A model generated the notes under the pieces. That model made no database searches. It had not been told where the DNA came from and saw only the letters and a program-made list of their open reading frames with translations. Below, one piece after another: positions 52,627 through 61,244 of a stretch of 64,000 nt of DNA (position 1 is the stretch's first letter; each line of letters begins with the position of its first letter). The position numbers and the translations under genes were made by a program. Origin of the DNA: Streptomyces sulfonofaciens (GTDB lineage: Bacteria; Actinomycetota; Actinomycetes; Streptomycetales; Streptomycetaceae); the NCBI RefSeq assembly GCF_014656295.1, contig NZ_BNCD01000003.1, forward strand, positions 410,155 to 474,154, written 5' to 3'.

Positions 52627-52746
52627 ATGACAGGCTTCCGGGACACCACGGCGGGTCGCGACGACCTGGAGCCCTTCTGGCCGTCCCGTCAGGACCACGA
52701 CTTCGACCGGGTGTGTTGCCGCGCGTGGAACGCGCGGGCCCTCTAA
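52627..52746 (+). CDS. Possible 39-residue small protein
   Basis: An ATG-to-TAA frame coding MTGFRDTTAGRDDLEPFWPS, then RQDHDFDRVCCRAWNARAL. It has three features of a real gene: G/C-biased third positions, a defined fold-like composition with Trp, Phe and a CC pair, and a start six bases after TTCAAT in a leaderless arrangement. No RBS is visible. It stands 79 bp before an orphan winged-helix regulator on the same strand. I do not recognise a family with certainty; the Cys-Cys pair could bind metal. Confidence 0.45.
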   Translation: MTGFRDTTAGRDDLEPFWPSRQDHDFDRVCCRAWNARAL

Positions 52747-52825
52747 AGCCGTTCACCCCCGGCCTTCGGCCAGCGCGCACGACGTATGTCCTTCGACGAC
52801 CTCTCGCGCGAAAGAGCTGACCTCC

Positions 52826-53431
52826 ATGGCACACACCCGCACCTTCTCCAGCGCCGTCCCGTCCTCTCCCGCCGCTCCTGCCACGTCCAACTCCGCACGT
52901 CACCGGCTTCGAGCCGTCGACAGGGACGAGGTCGTGGACGTCACCGACTTCCTGCCCCCGGGCGCCACCTGGCTGCCCGCCCCGCCGCACACCCTGCCGG
53001 CCCTGCCCGGCCGGCCCCCCATGGTCGGCTACCTGGTGCTCGTGCCCGCCGACCAGCACCCCGCACTGCCCGGCCCGACCACCGCCGTACCCGCCGCGGG
53101 CGAGCCCGCGGGCGACACCGGCACCGGCGGCGCGGGCGACGCGCTCGTGCGCATCGACCCCGTGCGGCGCACCGCCGACGTCGAAGGCCGCGCCCTTGAC
53201 CTCACCTACCTGGAGTTCGAGCTCCTCGCCCATCTGGTGGCGCACCCGCACCGGGTGCACACCCGCGACCAGTTGGTCACCACCGTCTGGGGCTACGGCC
53301 ACGTCGGCGACGGGCGCACGGTCGACGTCCACATCGCCCGTCTGCGCCGCAAGCTGGGCGCCGAGCACCGCCGGGTGATCCAGACGGTGCGGCGGGTGGG
53401 CTACAAGTACGTGCCGCCGGGGGCCCGCTGA
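52826..53431 (+). CDS. Orphan winged-helix (OmpR/PhoB-type) regulator without receiver
   Basis: 201 residues. The C-terminal 95 residues are a Trans_reg_C domain (VRIDPVRRTADVEGRALDLT, YLEFELLAHLVAHPHRVHTR, VWGYGHVGDGRTVDVHIARL, VRRVGYKYVPP). The amino half is Pro/Ala-rich with one strand-like segment (PMVGYLVLVPADQHPALPG) and no phosphorylatable Asp, so control by phosphorylation is unlikely. It precedes a kinase/NarL-type regulator pair by 123 bp, but that pair has its own output protein. Targets are unknown. Confidence 0.88.
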   Translation: MAHTRTFSSAVPSSPAAPATSNSARHRLRAVDRDEVVDVTDFLPPGATWLPAPPHTLPALPGRPPMVGYLVLVPADQHPALPGPTTAVPAAGEPAGDTGTGGAGDALVRIDPVRRTADVEGRALDLTYLEFELLAHLVAHPHRVHTRDQLVTTVWGYGHVGDGRTVDVHIARLRRKLGAEHRRVIQTVRRVGYKYVPPGAR

Positions 53432-53554
53432 CCGTGCCGGCCGCGGGCCCGGTGGCGCGCCGCGGGCGGCCGGGCCGGGGGTGGTGCCGGATACACCCCG
53501 GGCGGGGGGCCGGAACCCAGTGACCGCCGCGTGGGCCTCGGCAACACTGGGGCC

Positions 53555-54961
53555 ATGGACACACCAAGCAGCCCGGGCCCGGGCCGGGGCGCCGGGCGGA
53601 GCGGTCCGGGCGCCGGTACCACGGCAGCCGCCGCCTTCGCGGCCCGGCGGAACACCCCGCGCGGCGCGGGCCGCGACGGGCGGCGGGCGGGGCTCGCGGT
53701 ACGGGCCGGGGACGCCGGCCTCGCCGCGGTACGCGGACTCGTGCTGGCGCTGTCCTCGCTCGCCGGCTCGCTCATGTTGTCCGTGCTCGTGGTCCTCTCC
53801 CTCGTGATGATCCCGGTCGGCGGCGTGGGCCTGCTCACCACACCGGCCGTGCTGCGCCTGGTGCGGCTGCACGCCGATCGGCGGCGGCGGCTGGCGGCCG
53901 CCTGGGCCGGGATACGCGTCGAGGCGCCGTACGAGCCCCTTCCCGACGGGGTGCCGCCCGGTGTCGCGGGCCGGGTGCGGCGCTGCCTGCTGCTGCTGCG
54001 CTCCCCCGCGACCTGGCGCGACCTGGCGTGGCTGCTGGCCGACATGACGGGCGGGGCGCTGCTCGCGGTCCTCGCCCCCGGCCTGGTGGCGGAGGGCGGC
54101 TTCGGGATCCTGCTGGCGCTCGGGCTCTGGCAGCCAGTCGTGTCCGCCGCCGGGGGCTGGTGGTACGCGTTCGTCCCGGTCACCGGCTGGTTCACGGCCT
54201 TCCTCGCCGGACTGCTCGGCTGCGTGTGGCTGCTGGTCGCGCTGTTCGCCGGCCCGCTGCTGGTGGACGGGCACTTCCGGCTCGGCCGGGTGCTGCTGGA
54301 CCGCGGCCGGGCGGCCGCGCTCGCCCGGCGCGTCGACCGGCTCACCGCCACCCGCCACGACGCCGTCGACACCTCCGCCGCGGAACTGCGCCGCATCGAA
54401 CGCGACCTGCACGACGGCGCGCAGGCCCGGCTGGTCGCCATGGGCATGGACCTGGGCGTGGCCGAGGCGATGATCGACGAGGACCCGGTGAAGGCCCGGG
54501 AGTTGCTGGGACAGGCCCGCAGGTCGTCCGCGCAGGCGCTGACCGAACTGCGCGACCTGGTGCGCGGCATCCATCCGCCGGTGCTCGCCGAGCGCGGCCT
54601 CGGGGACGCGGTGCGCGCGCTGGCCCTGCGGCTGCCGCTCCCGGTCGACGTGGACGTGGAACTGCCCGGCCGCCTCGCGGAACCGGTGGAGGCAGCGGCG
54701 TACTTCGCCGTCAGCGAGGTGCTCACCAACGCCGTCAAGCACGCTCGGGCGGAGCGGATACGGGTGGACGTGCACCACGCGGGCGGCGCCCTGCGGATCG
54801 CGGTCGCCGACGACGGCACCGGCGGCGCGGTCGTCGGCGCCGGCTCAGGGCTGGCCGGGGTGGAGCGCAGGCTCGGTACATTCGACGGCGTCCTCGCCGT
54901 CAGCAGCCCTGCGGGCGGCCCCACCGTGGTCACCATGGAGATCCCTTGCGCGTCGTCATAG
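53555..54961 (+). CDS. Sensor histidine kinase with membrane Sensor domain
   Basis: 468 residues. Disordered Gly/Ala/Arg amino end (1-50), then two pairs of TM helices (LMLSVLVVLSLVMIPVGGVG; ALLAVLAPGLVAEGGFGILL and GWFTAFLAGLLGCVWLLVAL) of the Sensor-domain type. The phospho-acceptor helix is LRRIERDLHDGAQARLVAMG with the conserved His in DLHDG. HATPase: YFAVSEVLTNAVKHARAERI, then AVADDGTGGA. It stops 16 bp inside the regulator gene, showing translational coupling. AACACT stands six bases before the ATG. The signal is unknown. Confidence 0.92.
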   Translation: MDTPSSPGPGRGAGRSGPGAGTTAAAAFAARRNTPRGAGRDGRRAGLAVRAGDAGLAAVRGLVLALSSLAGSLMLSVLVVLSLVMIPVGGVGLLTTPAVLRLVRLHADRRRRLAAAWAGIRVEAPYEPLPDGVPPGVAGRVRRCLLLLRSPATWRDLAWLLADMTGGALLAVLAPGLVAEGGFGILLALGLWQPVVSAAGGWWYAFVPVTGWFTAFLAGLLGCVWLLVALFAGPLLVDGHFRLGRVLLDRGRAAALARRVDRLTATRHDAVDTSAAELRRIERDLHDGAQARLVAMGMDLGVAEAMIDEDPVKARELLGQARRSSAQALTELRDLVRGIHPPVLAERGLGDAVRALALRLPLPVDVDVELPGRLAEPVEAAAYFAVSEVLTNAVKHARAERIRVDVHHAGGALRIAVADDGTGGAVVGAGSGLAGVERRLGTFDGVLAVSSPAGGPTVVTMEIPCASS

Positions 54962-55596
54962 CCGAAGACCTCTTCCTGCTGCGCGACGGCCTGGTGCGCA
55001 TGCTCCGCGCGTACGGCTTCGAGGTGGCCGCGGCGGTCGAGAGCGGCCCCGAACTCGGCCGGGCCCTGGCCGAGCTGCGGCCGGACGTGGCCGTGGTCGA
55101 CGTCCGGCTGCCGCCGTCGCACACCGACGAGGGCCTGCAGTGCGCCCTCGCCGCCCGCCGGGACCGCCCGGGCATGCCGGTGCTCGTCCTCTCGCAGCAC
55201 GTGGAGCAGTTGTACGCGCGCGAGCTGCTGGCGGACGGCGACGGCGGTGTCGGCTATCTGCTGAAGGACCGGGTCCTCGACGCCGAGCAGTTCGTCGACG
55301 CCGTCCACCGGGTGGCCGCGGGCGGCACGGCGATGGACCCCCAGGTGATCTCGCAGCTACTGGCCCGGCGCTCCGTGGAGCGGCCGCTCGCCGCGCTGAC
55401 ACCGCGCGAGCTGGAGGTGCTGGAGCTGATGGCCGAGGGCCGGTCCAAAACGGCGATCGCCGCGCAGCTCGTCGTCACGGAGCGGGCGATCGCGAAGCAC
55501 ACCTCGAACATCTTCGCCAAGCTGGGCCTCGAGGTGTCGGACGACGACAACCGGCGCGTGCTCGCGGTGCTCGCCTATCTGGACCGGGAGCGCTGA
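54946..55596 (+). CDS. NarL/LuxR-family response regulator
   Basis: 216 residues from TTG at 54946, with GGAG five bases upstream inside the kinase gene; no ATG or GTG fits better. The receiver has VVIAEDLFLLRDGL, the phospho-acceptor Asp in VAVVDVRLPP, and Lys in GYLLKDRV. The output domain is LTPRELEVLELMAEGRSKTA, VTERAIAKHTSNIFAKLGLE. It overlaps the kinase by 16 bp, so the pair is cognate. A 332-bp gap with low-complexity sequence follows before the GH89 gene. Confidence 0.93.
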   Translation: MRVVIAEDLFLLRDGLVRMLRAYGFEVAAAVESGPELGRALAELRPDVAVVDVRLPPSHTDEGLQCALAARRDRPGMPVLVLSQHVEQLYARELLADGDGGVGYLLKDRVLDAEQFVDAVHRVAAGGTAMDPQVISQLLARRSVERPLAALTPRELEVLELMAEGRSKTAIAAQLVVTERAIAKHTSNIFAKLGLEVSDDDNRRVLAVLAYLDRER

Positions 55597-55849
55597 CCGG
55601 ACCCGGGAACGCCCGAGGGACACGGACGGCATGGCCCCTGCGGGGGACACGGGAGGGACGGCCCCCTGACGGGGACTCGGGCGGCACGGGCGCCGCGGTG
55701 CACCGGCCTGCCCGGGCGGCGGGGGCTGCCGGGGCCCGCCGGGGGCTGTCGGGGTGACAGTCACGGCGCGTCGGGCTCCGGCGCGGCGCCCGCGTGTCGC
55801 ACCGCACATCCCTTGTGGCGAAAGGGGACCCCCGCCCCCCAAGGCCCCG

Positions 55850-55898
55850 TTGCCACCGCCCGGCCCGGTCATTACGGTGCGCTCAGCATCACATGCTG
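55850..55898 (+). promoter_or_regulatory. Promoter and operator-like palindrome of the GH89 gene
   Basis: TTGCCA (55850-55855), 17 bp, TACGGT (55873-55878). The palindrome CAGCATCACATGCTG (55884-55898) begins at the expected transcription start, a common repressor position. The ATG is 31 bp beyond it. The rest of 55597-55849 is GC-rich without a gene. Confidence 0.65.
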
Positions 55899-55928
55899 TC
55901 ACCGGATCATCACAGTGGGGGCTCACTC

Positions 55929-58900
55929 ATGGCCGCTTGCTCGGGTTCGCCGCTGCCGCCGGACGCACGGGCCGCCTCGGTCCCTCCGGTGCCGCCCGGC
56001 GCACCGCCGGCGCCGGACGCGCCGCTGCCGTCGCGGCGTGCGCTGCTGTCGGCCGCCGGCGCGCTCGGCACCGGCGCCGCGCTCGTCCCCCTGCCGAGTG
56101 CGGCGGCCACCGGGGCGCCCGCCGCCCCCGGCGGCACCCCGGCCCCCTTCGCCACCGCGCCCGCCTCCGACGCCCTGCACCGCCTGCTGCCCGCGCACGC
56201 CGACCAGTTCCAGTTGCGCGCCGTCCCGGCGGCACACGGCACCGAGCGCTTCCGCGTCACCGGCACCCGGGGCCGCGTCAGGGTCGAGGGCACCAGCGCG
56301 GCCGTCCAGCTCACCGGCGTGCACTGGTACCTGAAGTACGTCTGCGGGGCGCACCTGACCTGGAACGGCAGCCAACTCGACCTGCCCGCCCTGCTGCCCG
56401 CGCCCGCCCGGCCGCTGGAGCGCACCACCTCCCTGCCGCACCGCTTCGTGCTCAACGACACCAACGACGGCTACACCGCCCCGGGCGCCGACTGGCCGTA
56501 CTGGGAGCGCATGATCGACGTCCTGGCGCTGCACGGCTGCAACGAGGTCATGGTCGTCGCGGGCACCGAGGCCGTCTACCACCGCACCCTGCTGGACTTC
56601 GGCTACCGCGACGCGGAGGCCCGCGCCTGGCTGCCCGCGCCGTCGCACCAGCCGTGGTGGCTGCTGCAGAACCTGTCCGGATACGGCGGCCCGCTGTCCG
56701 CCGAACTGCTCGCGGCGCGGGCCCTGCTGGGGCGCCGGATCGCGGACCGGCTGCGGGAGCTGGGCATGGCCCCGGTACTGCCCGGCTACTACGGGCACGT
56801 GCCCGGCGGCTTCGTCGAGCGCAACGGCGGCGACGCGCACGTCGTCCCGCAGGGCACCTGGCACGGCTTCGACCGGCCCGACTGGCTCGACCCGCGCACC
56901 GACGCCTTCGCCCGGGTCGCCGCCGCCTTCTACCGGCACCAGCAGGACGTGTTCGGCCCGGCCCGGCACTTCAAGATGGACCTGCTGCACGAGGGCGGCA
57001 CCGCAGGGGACGTGCCCGTGCCCGACGCGGCGCGCGGGGTCGAGCGCGCGCTGCGGGCCGCGCACCCGGACGCGACCTGGGTGATCCTCGGCTGGGAGGC
57101 GAATCCGCTGCCCGCGCTGCTCGACGCCGTCGACAGGGAGCGGATGCTGATCGTGGACGGCGTCTCGGACCGCTACACCGGCGTCACCGACCGCGAGAAG
57201 GACTGGGGCGGCACGCCGTACGCGTTCGGCACCATCCCCAACTTCGGCGGGCGCACCACCCTCGGCGCCCGGACGCACATCTGGGCGCGGAAGTACTTCG
57301 CCTGGCGCGACAAGCCGGACAGCGCGCTCGCCGGTACGGCCTACCTCCCGGAGGCCACCGACCGCGACCCTGCGGCCTTCGAACTCTTCTCCGAGCTGGC
57401 CTGGACGGACACCGGACCGGACGAGGAGGCGCGCGCCGCCTGGTTCGCCGGGTACGCCGACTTCCGTTACGGGGCGCGCGACGAGGGCGCACGCGCCGCC
57501 TGGCGGGCGCTGTACGACACCGCCTACCAGCAGCGGGCCGTGCAGCGCAGCGACCCGCACGACTCGCTGTTCGCCGCCCGCCCCGACCTCGCGGCCACGC
57601 GGGCCTCCGTGTACGCGCCGAGCGCCCTCACCTACGACCCGGGCAGGTTCGACGCGGCGCTCAGCGGTCTGCTGGCGGTCGGCGAGCCGCTGCGCCACAG
57701 CGCCGCCTACGGCCACGACCTGGCCGACGTGGCCCGCCAGGCGCTCGAACACCGCGGCCGCCAGTACCTGCCGCTGCTGAAGGCCGCCTACGACCGCGGT
57801 GACCGGACCGCCTTCCGGACGCTCGGCTCGCTCTGGCTGACGCTGATGCGGCTCGTGGACGACGTGGCGGGCAGCCACCGGGCGTTCCTGCTCGGCCCGT
57901 GGCTGCGCGACGCACGGCGGCTCGGGACGAACGACGCGGAGCGCGCCGAGTTCGAACGCACCGCGAGGGTGCTGCTCACCGTCTGGGGCGGCCGTGCCAC
58001 CTCCGACCCGGGCGTGCTGCACGACTACGCCAACCGCACCTGGCACGGCCTGGTCGCCGACTTCTACCTGCCGCGCTGGCGCAGGTGGCTGGACGAGCTG
58101 GAGGACGCGCTCGCACAGGACCGCGCCCCCGCGGCCGTGGACTGGTTCGCGTTCGAGGAGCCCTGGACCCGGGAGCGCAAGGACTACCCGCTGCGGCCGG
58201 TCGCCGACCCGTACCGCACGGCCCGCCGGGTCCACGACGTCCTCGCCGCCGCCCCCCACCAGGGCACCCTCACGCTGACCGCCGAGCCGCCGGCGCTGCC
58301 GCCGGGCGGGCGCGGGCGCCTGACGGCCCTGTTCACCAACGTCAACGGGCTGCGGGCCACCGGGCAGGTCGACTTCGCGCTGGACGGCGTCGACGCCGTG
58401 CCGGAGTCCGGCACCTCGCTGCACGGCGTGCCGCCCGCGGGCAGCGGCACGCTCTCCTGGCGCGCCGCCGCACCCGCCGCGCCGCTCGACCGCCCGCTGC
58501 GGCCGCTGCCGTACACGCTCGCGGTCACCTACGGGCCCGAGGGCGCGGACCGGGTGACCGACACCCACCGGGGCACGCTCCACGAGGCGGGGCCGCTCGG
58601 CACCGGGTGGCGCACGGTGAGCACCAACGCCGCGGTGTTCGGGCAGCTCGGCGAACGGTACGCGATCGAGGGAGCGGGCGCCGACCTGTGGAAGGGCACC
58701 GGCGAGTTCGGCGCGCTCTACCGCGAAGGCGTCCTGGCGGACGGCGTCTCGCTGGTGCTCGCGGTGGACTCCCAGGCGGCCACGGGCCCCTGGGCACGGG
58801 CCGGCATCATCGTCCGCAACTCCCTGGCGACCGCCGGCTCGGCCGGCTTCCTCAACCTCGCCGTCACCCCCGCAGGCGGCGTCGTCCTCTCCTACGACTC

Positions 58901-59156
58901 CACCGGCGACGGCACCCTGGACGCCTACCGCCGCCTCACCGGCGTCGTGGCCCCGGTCGTGCTGCGCCTCACCCGCACCGGCGCCTCCTGCACCGGCGCC
59001 TGCTCCGCGGACGGGGGCGCCACCTGGCGCACCCTCGCCACCGTCACACCGCCGGGCGCTGGAGCGGCCCAGGACGCGGGCATCTTCATGACCGCGGCGA
59101 ACGGCGGGAACGGGGCGCGGGGACTGGTGGAGTTCAGCGGCTGGCGCACCGCGTAG
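55929..59156 (+). CDS. Exported alpha-N-acetylglucosaminidase (GH89, NAGLU type)
   Basis: 1075 residues. A twin-arginine-like signal (LPSRRALLSAAGALGTGAAL, about 35-60) predicts export through Tat. A short NAGLU_N-like region leads to the catalytic domain with LPHRFVLNDTNDGYTAPGAD, WPYWERMIDVLALHGCNEVM, VLPGYYGHVPGGF, HFKMDLLHEGG and GTIPNFGGRTTLGARTH, in the order seen in GH89. The Glu of HEGG and acidic residues after WVILGWE are candidate catalytic groups. Residues of about 880-1075 form a beta-rich module (ADLWKGTGEFGALYREGVLA, WARAGIIVRNSLA) that could bind carbohydrate. It would remove terminal alpha-GlcNAc from glycoconjugates. Confidence 0.9.
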   Translation: MAACSGSPLPPDARAASVPPVPPGAPPAPDAPLPSRRALLSAAGALGTGAALVPLPSAAATGAPAAPGGTPAPFATAPASDALHRLLPAHADQFQLRAVPAAHGTERFRVTGTRGRVRVEGTSAAVQLTGVHWYLKYVCGAHLTWNGSQLDLPALLPAPARPLERTTSLPHRFVLNDTNDGYTAPGADWPYWERMIDVLALHGCNEVMVVAGTEAVYHRTLLDFGYRDAEARAWLPAPSHQPWWLLQNLSGYGGPLSAELLAARALLGRRIADRLRELGMAPVLPGYYGHVPGGFVERNGGDAHVVPQGTWHGFDRPDWLDPRTDAFARVAAAFYRHQQDVFGPARHFKMDLLHEGGTAGDVPVPDAARGVERALRAAHPDATWVILGWEANPLPALLDAVDRERMLIVDGVSDRYTGVTDREKDWGGTPYAFGTIPNFGGRTTLGARTHIWARKYFAWRDKPDSALAGTAYLPEATDRDPAAFELFSELAWTDTGPDEEARAAWFAGYADFRYGARDEGARAAWRALYDTAYQQRAVQRSDPHDSLFAARPDLAATRASVYAPSALTYDPGRFDAALSGLLAVGEPLRHSAAYGHDLADVARQALEHRGRQYLPLLKAAYDRGDRTAFRTLGSLWLTLMRLVDDVAGSHRAFLLGPWLRDARRLGTNDAERAEFERTARVLLTVWGGRATSDPGVLHDYANRTWHGLVADFYLPRWRRWLDELEDALAQDRAPAAVDWFAFEEPWTRERKDYPLRPVADPYRTARRVHDVLAAAPHQGTLTLTAEPPALPPGGRGRLTALFTNVNGLRATGQVDFALDGVDAVPESGTSLHGVPPAGSGTLSWRAAAPAAPLDRPLRPLPYTLAVTYGPEGADRVTDTHRGTLHEAGPLGTGWRTVSTNAAVFGQLGERYAIEGAGADLWKGTGEFGALYREGVLADGVSLVLAVDSQAATGPWARAGIIVRNSLATAGSAGFLNLAVTPAGGVVLSYDSTGDGTLDAYRRLTGVVAPVVLRLTRTGASCTGACSADGGATWRTLATVTPPGAGAAQDAGIFMTAANGGNGARGLVEFSGWRTA

Positions 59157-59224
59157 GACGGCCGCGCCCCGGTCTCGGCCGCGGCCCGGGTGACCAACGG
59201 GGGCCCCGGCTCGTTCTGCTGGAC

Positions 59225-61177
59225 GTGCACCCACCGGACGCCGCCCCCCGCCCCGACGCGGAGCAGGCCGACCACGCGCTCATGGAGCACTACCCGCGGC
59301 TGGCCCGGCTGGCCTACCTGCTGCTGCCTCCGGCGCTCGGGGACGTCCGCAGAACCCGCGCCGCCCATGCGCTCGTCCAGCAGGCCCTGCCCCGCACCCC
59401 CGCCCCGGACGACCTGCCGCCGCTGCCTGCCCAGCGCCCGGCTGCCGGGCAGGAGGTCTGCGGCCCGGCTGCCGGGCAGGAGCCCTGCGGCGGCGCCGCG
59501 GACCACGCGGGCTACGCCGGCGTCCGGCTCCGGCTGGTGCGCGCCGCGCTGCGCACCGGTCCCGGGCGCGGGTTCGCGCCGCGTCCGGCCTGGGTACCGC
59601 TGCTGCCGCTGCTCTGGGGGCTGCGCCTGGCCCCGCGCCGTGGCGAGGGTGCCGAACTCGCCCTCGACGAACGGCTCTCCCGAGCCCCGGCAGCGGCCCG
59701 CGCCGTCTGTGTCCTGCGCGCCCTGGAACGCCTGACGGAGCAGGAGGCGGGCGCCGTCCTGGCCGCCGCCGGGGTCGGGGACCCGCAGGGCGCCCTCGCC
59801 GCGGCGGCCGAGCTGCCCGGCCCCGACGAGCCGGCCGCCGCACTGCTGCGCTCCCCCGCCTTCGACCCCTGCACCCTGCGCGCGCGGCCCACGGACCTGC
59901 CCCGGCGCAGGCAGCACCTCAAGGCGGTGCTGGTCGCGACCGCCGCCGCACTGGTCTGCTGCGCCCTGCTCGGGCCCCCGGGGCGGGGCCCGGGCCCGGA
60001 CGGCGCGGCCGCTCCCCCGTACGCGGCGAACCCCGCCGCCCGGGCCGCCCTGGACCCCGCTCTGCTGACCCGGGCGGCCCCGGGGGCCTGGCGGGCGTCC
60101 CTGCGGACCGACTACTCGGCGTGGCCCGCGCGCGGGGCCCTCACCGGCGACCGGAGGCTGCTGCGCCGGGCGCTCGCGGTGTGGGCGCGGCCCGGGCCCC
60201 GGGTGCGGGTGTCGGCCACGCCCGGCACCCCCGCCGGTGCCCCGCCCGGCCCGGCCCAACTGCTCTACGCGGGCGTGGTGAACGCCTCCCGTGTGGTGCT
60301 GCTGCACGACGGGCTGCGGATCGCCCGGTACGCCGAGCCCGCCGGGGGTGGGGACGGCGCCGTGCTGGAGTTGGCCCGGGTGGACGGGGCGCGCGGCGCG
60401 GAGGCGGCGGCGCTGGTGGTCGACCGGGTGGACGGCAACGTCCGCTATCTGACGGCGCCGTGGGTGCGCGGGGCCGCCGTGCGCGACCTGCTGCGGCCGG
60501 CCCTCGAAGCGGCCGCGCTGCGCCGCTCGGGCGACGGTGTCACGGAACCGGTGCCCGGGCCCGACGGCAGTGTCGCCTGCCGGTCCTGGGGGGCCCTTCA
60601 GGTGCGCACGGCCGGTGCCACCCGGCTGCTCGCCGACCTCGGCGAGCTCGCCCCCGCACACCTGACCGCGGGACGCCCCGGCGCACCGCACGAGGCGACG
60701 GGTCCCGCCGCGCTGGCGGACTGGGCGCACGCGGGCTGCTCGCTCAGCGCACTGCGCGCGCGGGGCGTACGGTCCGTGAACTCCTGGCGGTACGCCGGGC
60801 AGCCGCTGCCGGAGGCGGCAGGCACCGCCGCCTGGCTGTGCACCAGGGCGGAGACCTGGCGGGGGGCGGGCAGCCGCGTGCAGGCGCGGTTCTGGGCACC
60901 GGGCCGGGCGGCGGGCACCCCGGTGGCGCAGGCGCAGGACTCGCCGGCCTGCGGGGCCGCACGACCGCGGCTGCTCGCCGGGGTGCTGTGGCGCTCGCCG
61001 TCGGGCGGCTGGTACGTACTGGCCGCGGGCAGCCGCGAGCTGGCCTCCGTCACCGCCTCGGGCCCGGTGCGCGGCAGCGGCAGCGGGCCCCTGCTCGCGC
61101 TGCCCGCCGCCAGGGGCGCGCGCCCGGAGTTGAGGGGGCGGCTGGCGGACGGGACGCCGGTCGCGCCGCTGGGTTGA
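59225..61177 (+). CDS. Single-pass membrane protein with sigma-factor-like amino domain
   Basis: About 650 residues from GTG 59225 (ATG 59282 is an alternative). The amino end, ADHALMEHYPRLARLAYLLL then TRAAHALVQQALP, resembles region 2 of ECF sigma factors; RAVCVLRALERLTEQEAGAV with LAAAGVGDPQGAL (about 160-195) resembles region 4 but its HTH is degenerate. A single TM helix follows (HLKAVLVATAAALVCCALLG, about 233-252), then a 400-residue external part of beta-like sequence with several Cys (for example DGSVACRSWGALQV, HAGCSLSALRARG, AAWLCTRAETWRG, QDSPACGAARPRL). There is no recognised enzyme motif. It is 68 bp downstream of the GH89 gene and may be co-expressed. Confidence 0.8.
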   Translation: MHPPDAAPRPDAEQADHALMEHYPRLARLAYLLLPPALGDVRRTRAAHALVQQALPRTPAPDDLPPLPAQRPAAGQEVCGPAAGQEPCGGAADHAGYAGVRLRLVRAALRTGPGRGFAPRPAWVPLLPLLWGLRLAPRRGEGAELALDERLSRAPAAARAVCVLRALERLTEQEAGAVLAAAGVGDPQGALAAAAELPGPDEPAAALLRSPAFDPCTLRARPTDLPRRRQHLKAVLVATAAALVCCALLGPPGRGPGPDGAAAPPYAANPAARAALDPALLTRAAPGAWRASLRTDYSAWPARGALTGDRRLLRRALAVWARPGPRVRVSATPGTPAGAPPGPAQLLYAGVVNASRVVLLHDGLRIARYAEPAGGGDGAVLELARVDGARGAEAAALVVDRVDGNVRYLTAPWVRGAAVRDLLRPALEAAALRRSGDGVTEPVPGPDGSVACRSWGALQVRTAGATRLLADLGELAPAHLTAGRPGAPHEATGPAALADWAHAGCSLSALRARGVRSVNSWRYAGQPLPEAAGTAAWLCTRAETWRGAGSRVQARFWAPGRAAGTPVAQAQDSPACGAARPRLLAGVLWRSPSGGWYVLAAGSRELASVTASGPVRGSGSGPLLALPAARGARPELRGRLADGTPVAPLG

Positions 61178-61244
61178 GTACCGGTACGCCATCGGACCCG
61201 ATGGCCGGGACCGATCGGCCGAATATGCTCGGTAAGGTGTTCGT

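Noticed and set aside
57899..59224. Upstream extension of the sigma-like gene into GH89
   Set aside because: This part is a shadow frame of GH89; the family-like sequence begins only near 59225.
55923..59234. 1103-codon minus-strand frame opposite GH89
   Set aside because: Antisense shadow, rich in Gly/Val/Arg/Ala with no domain.
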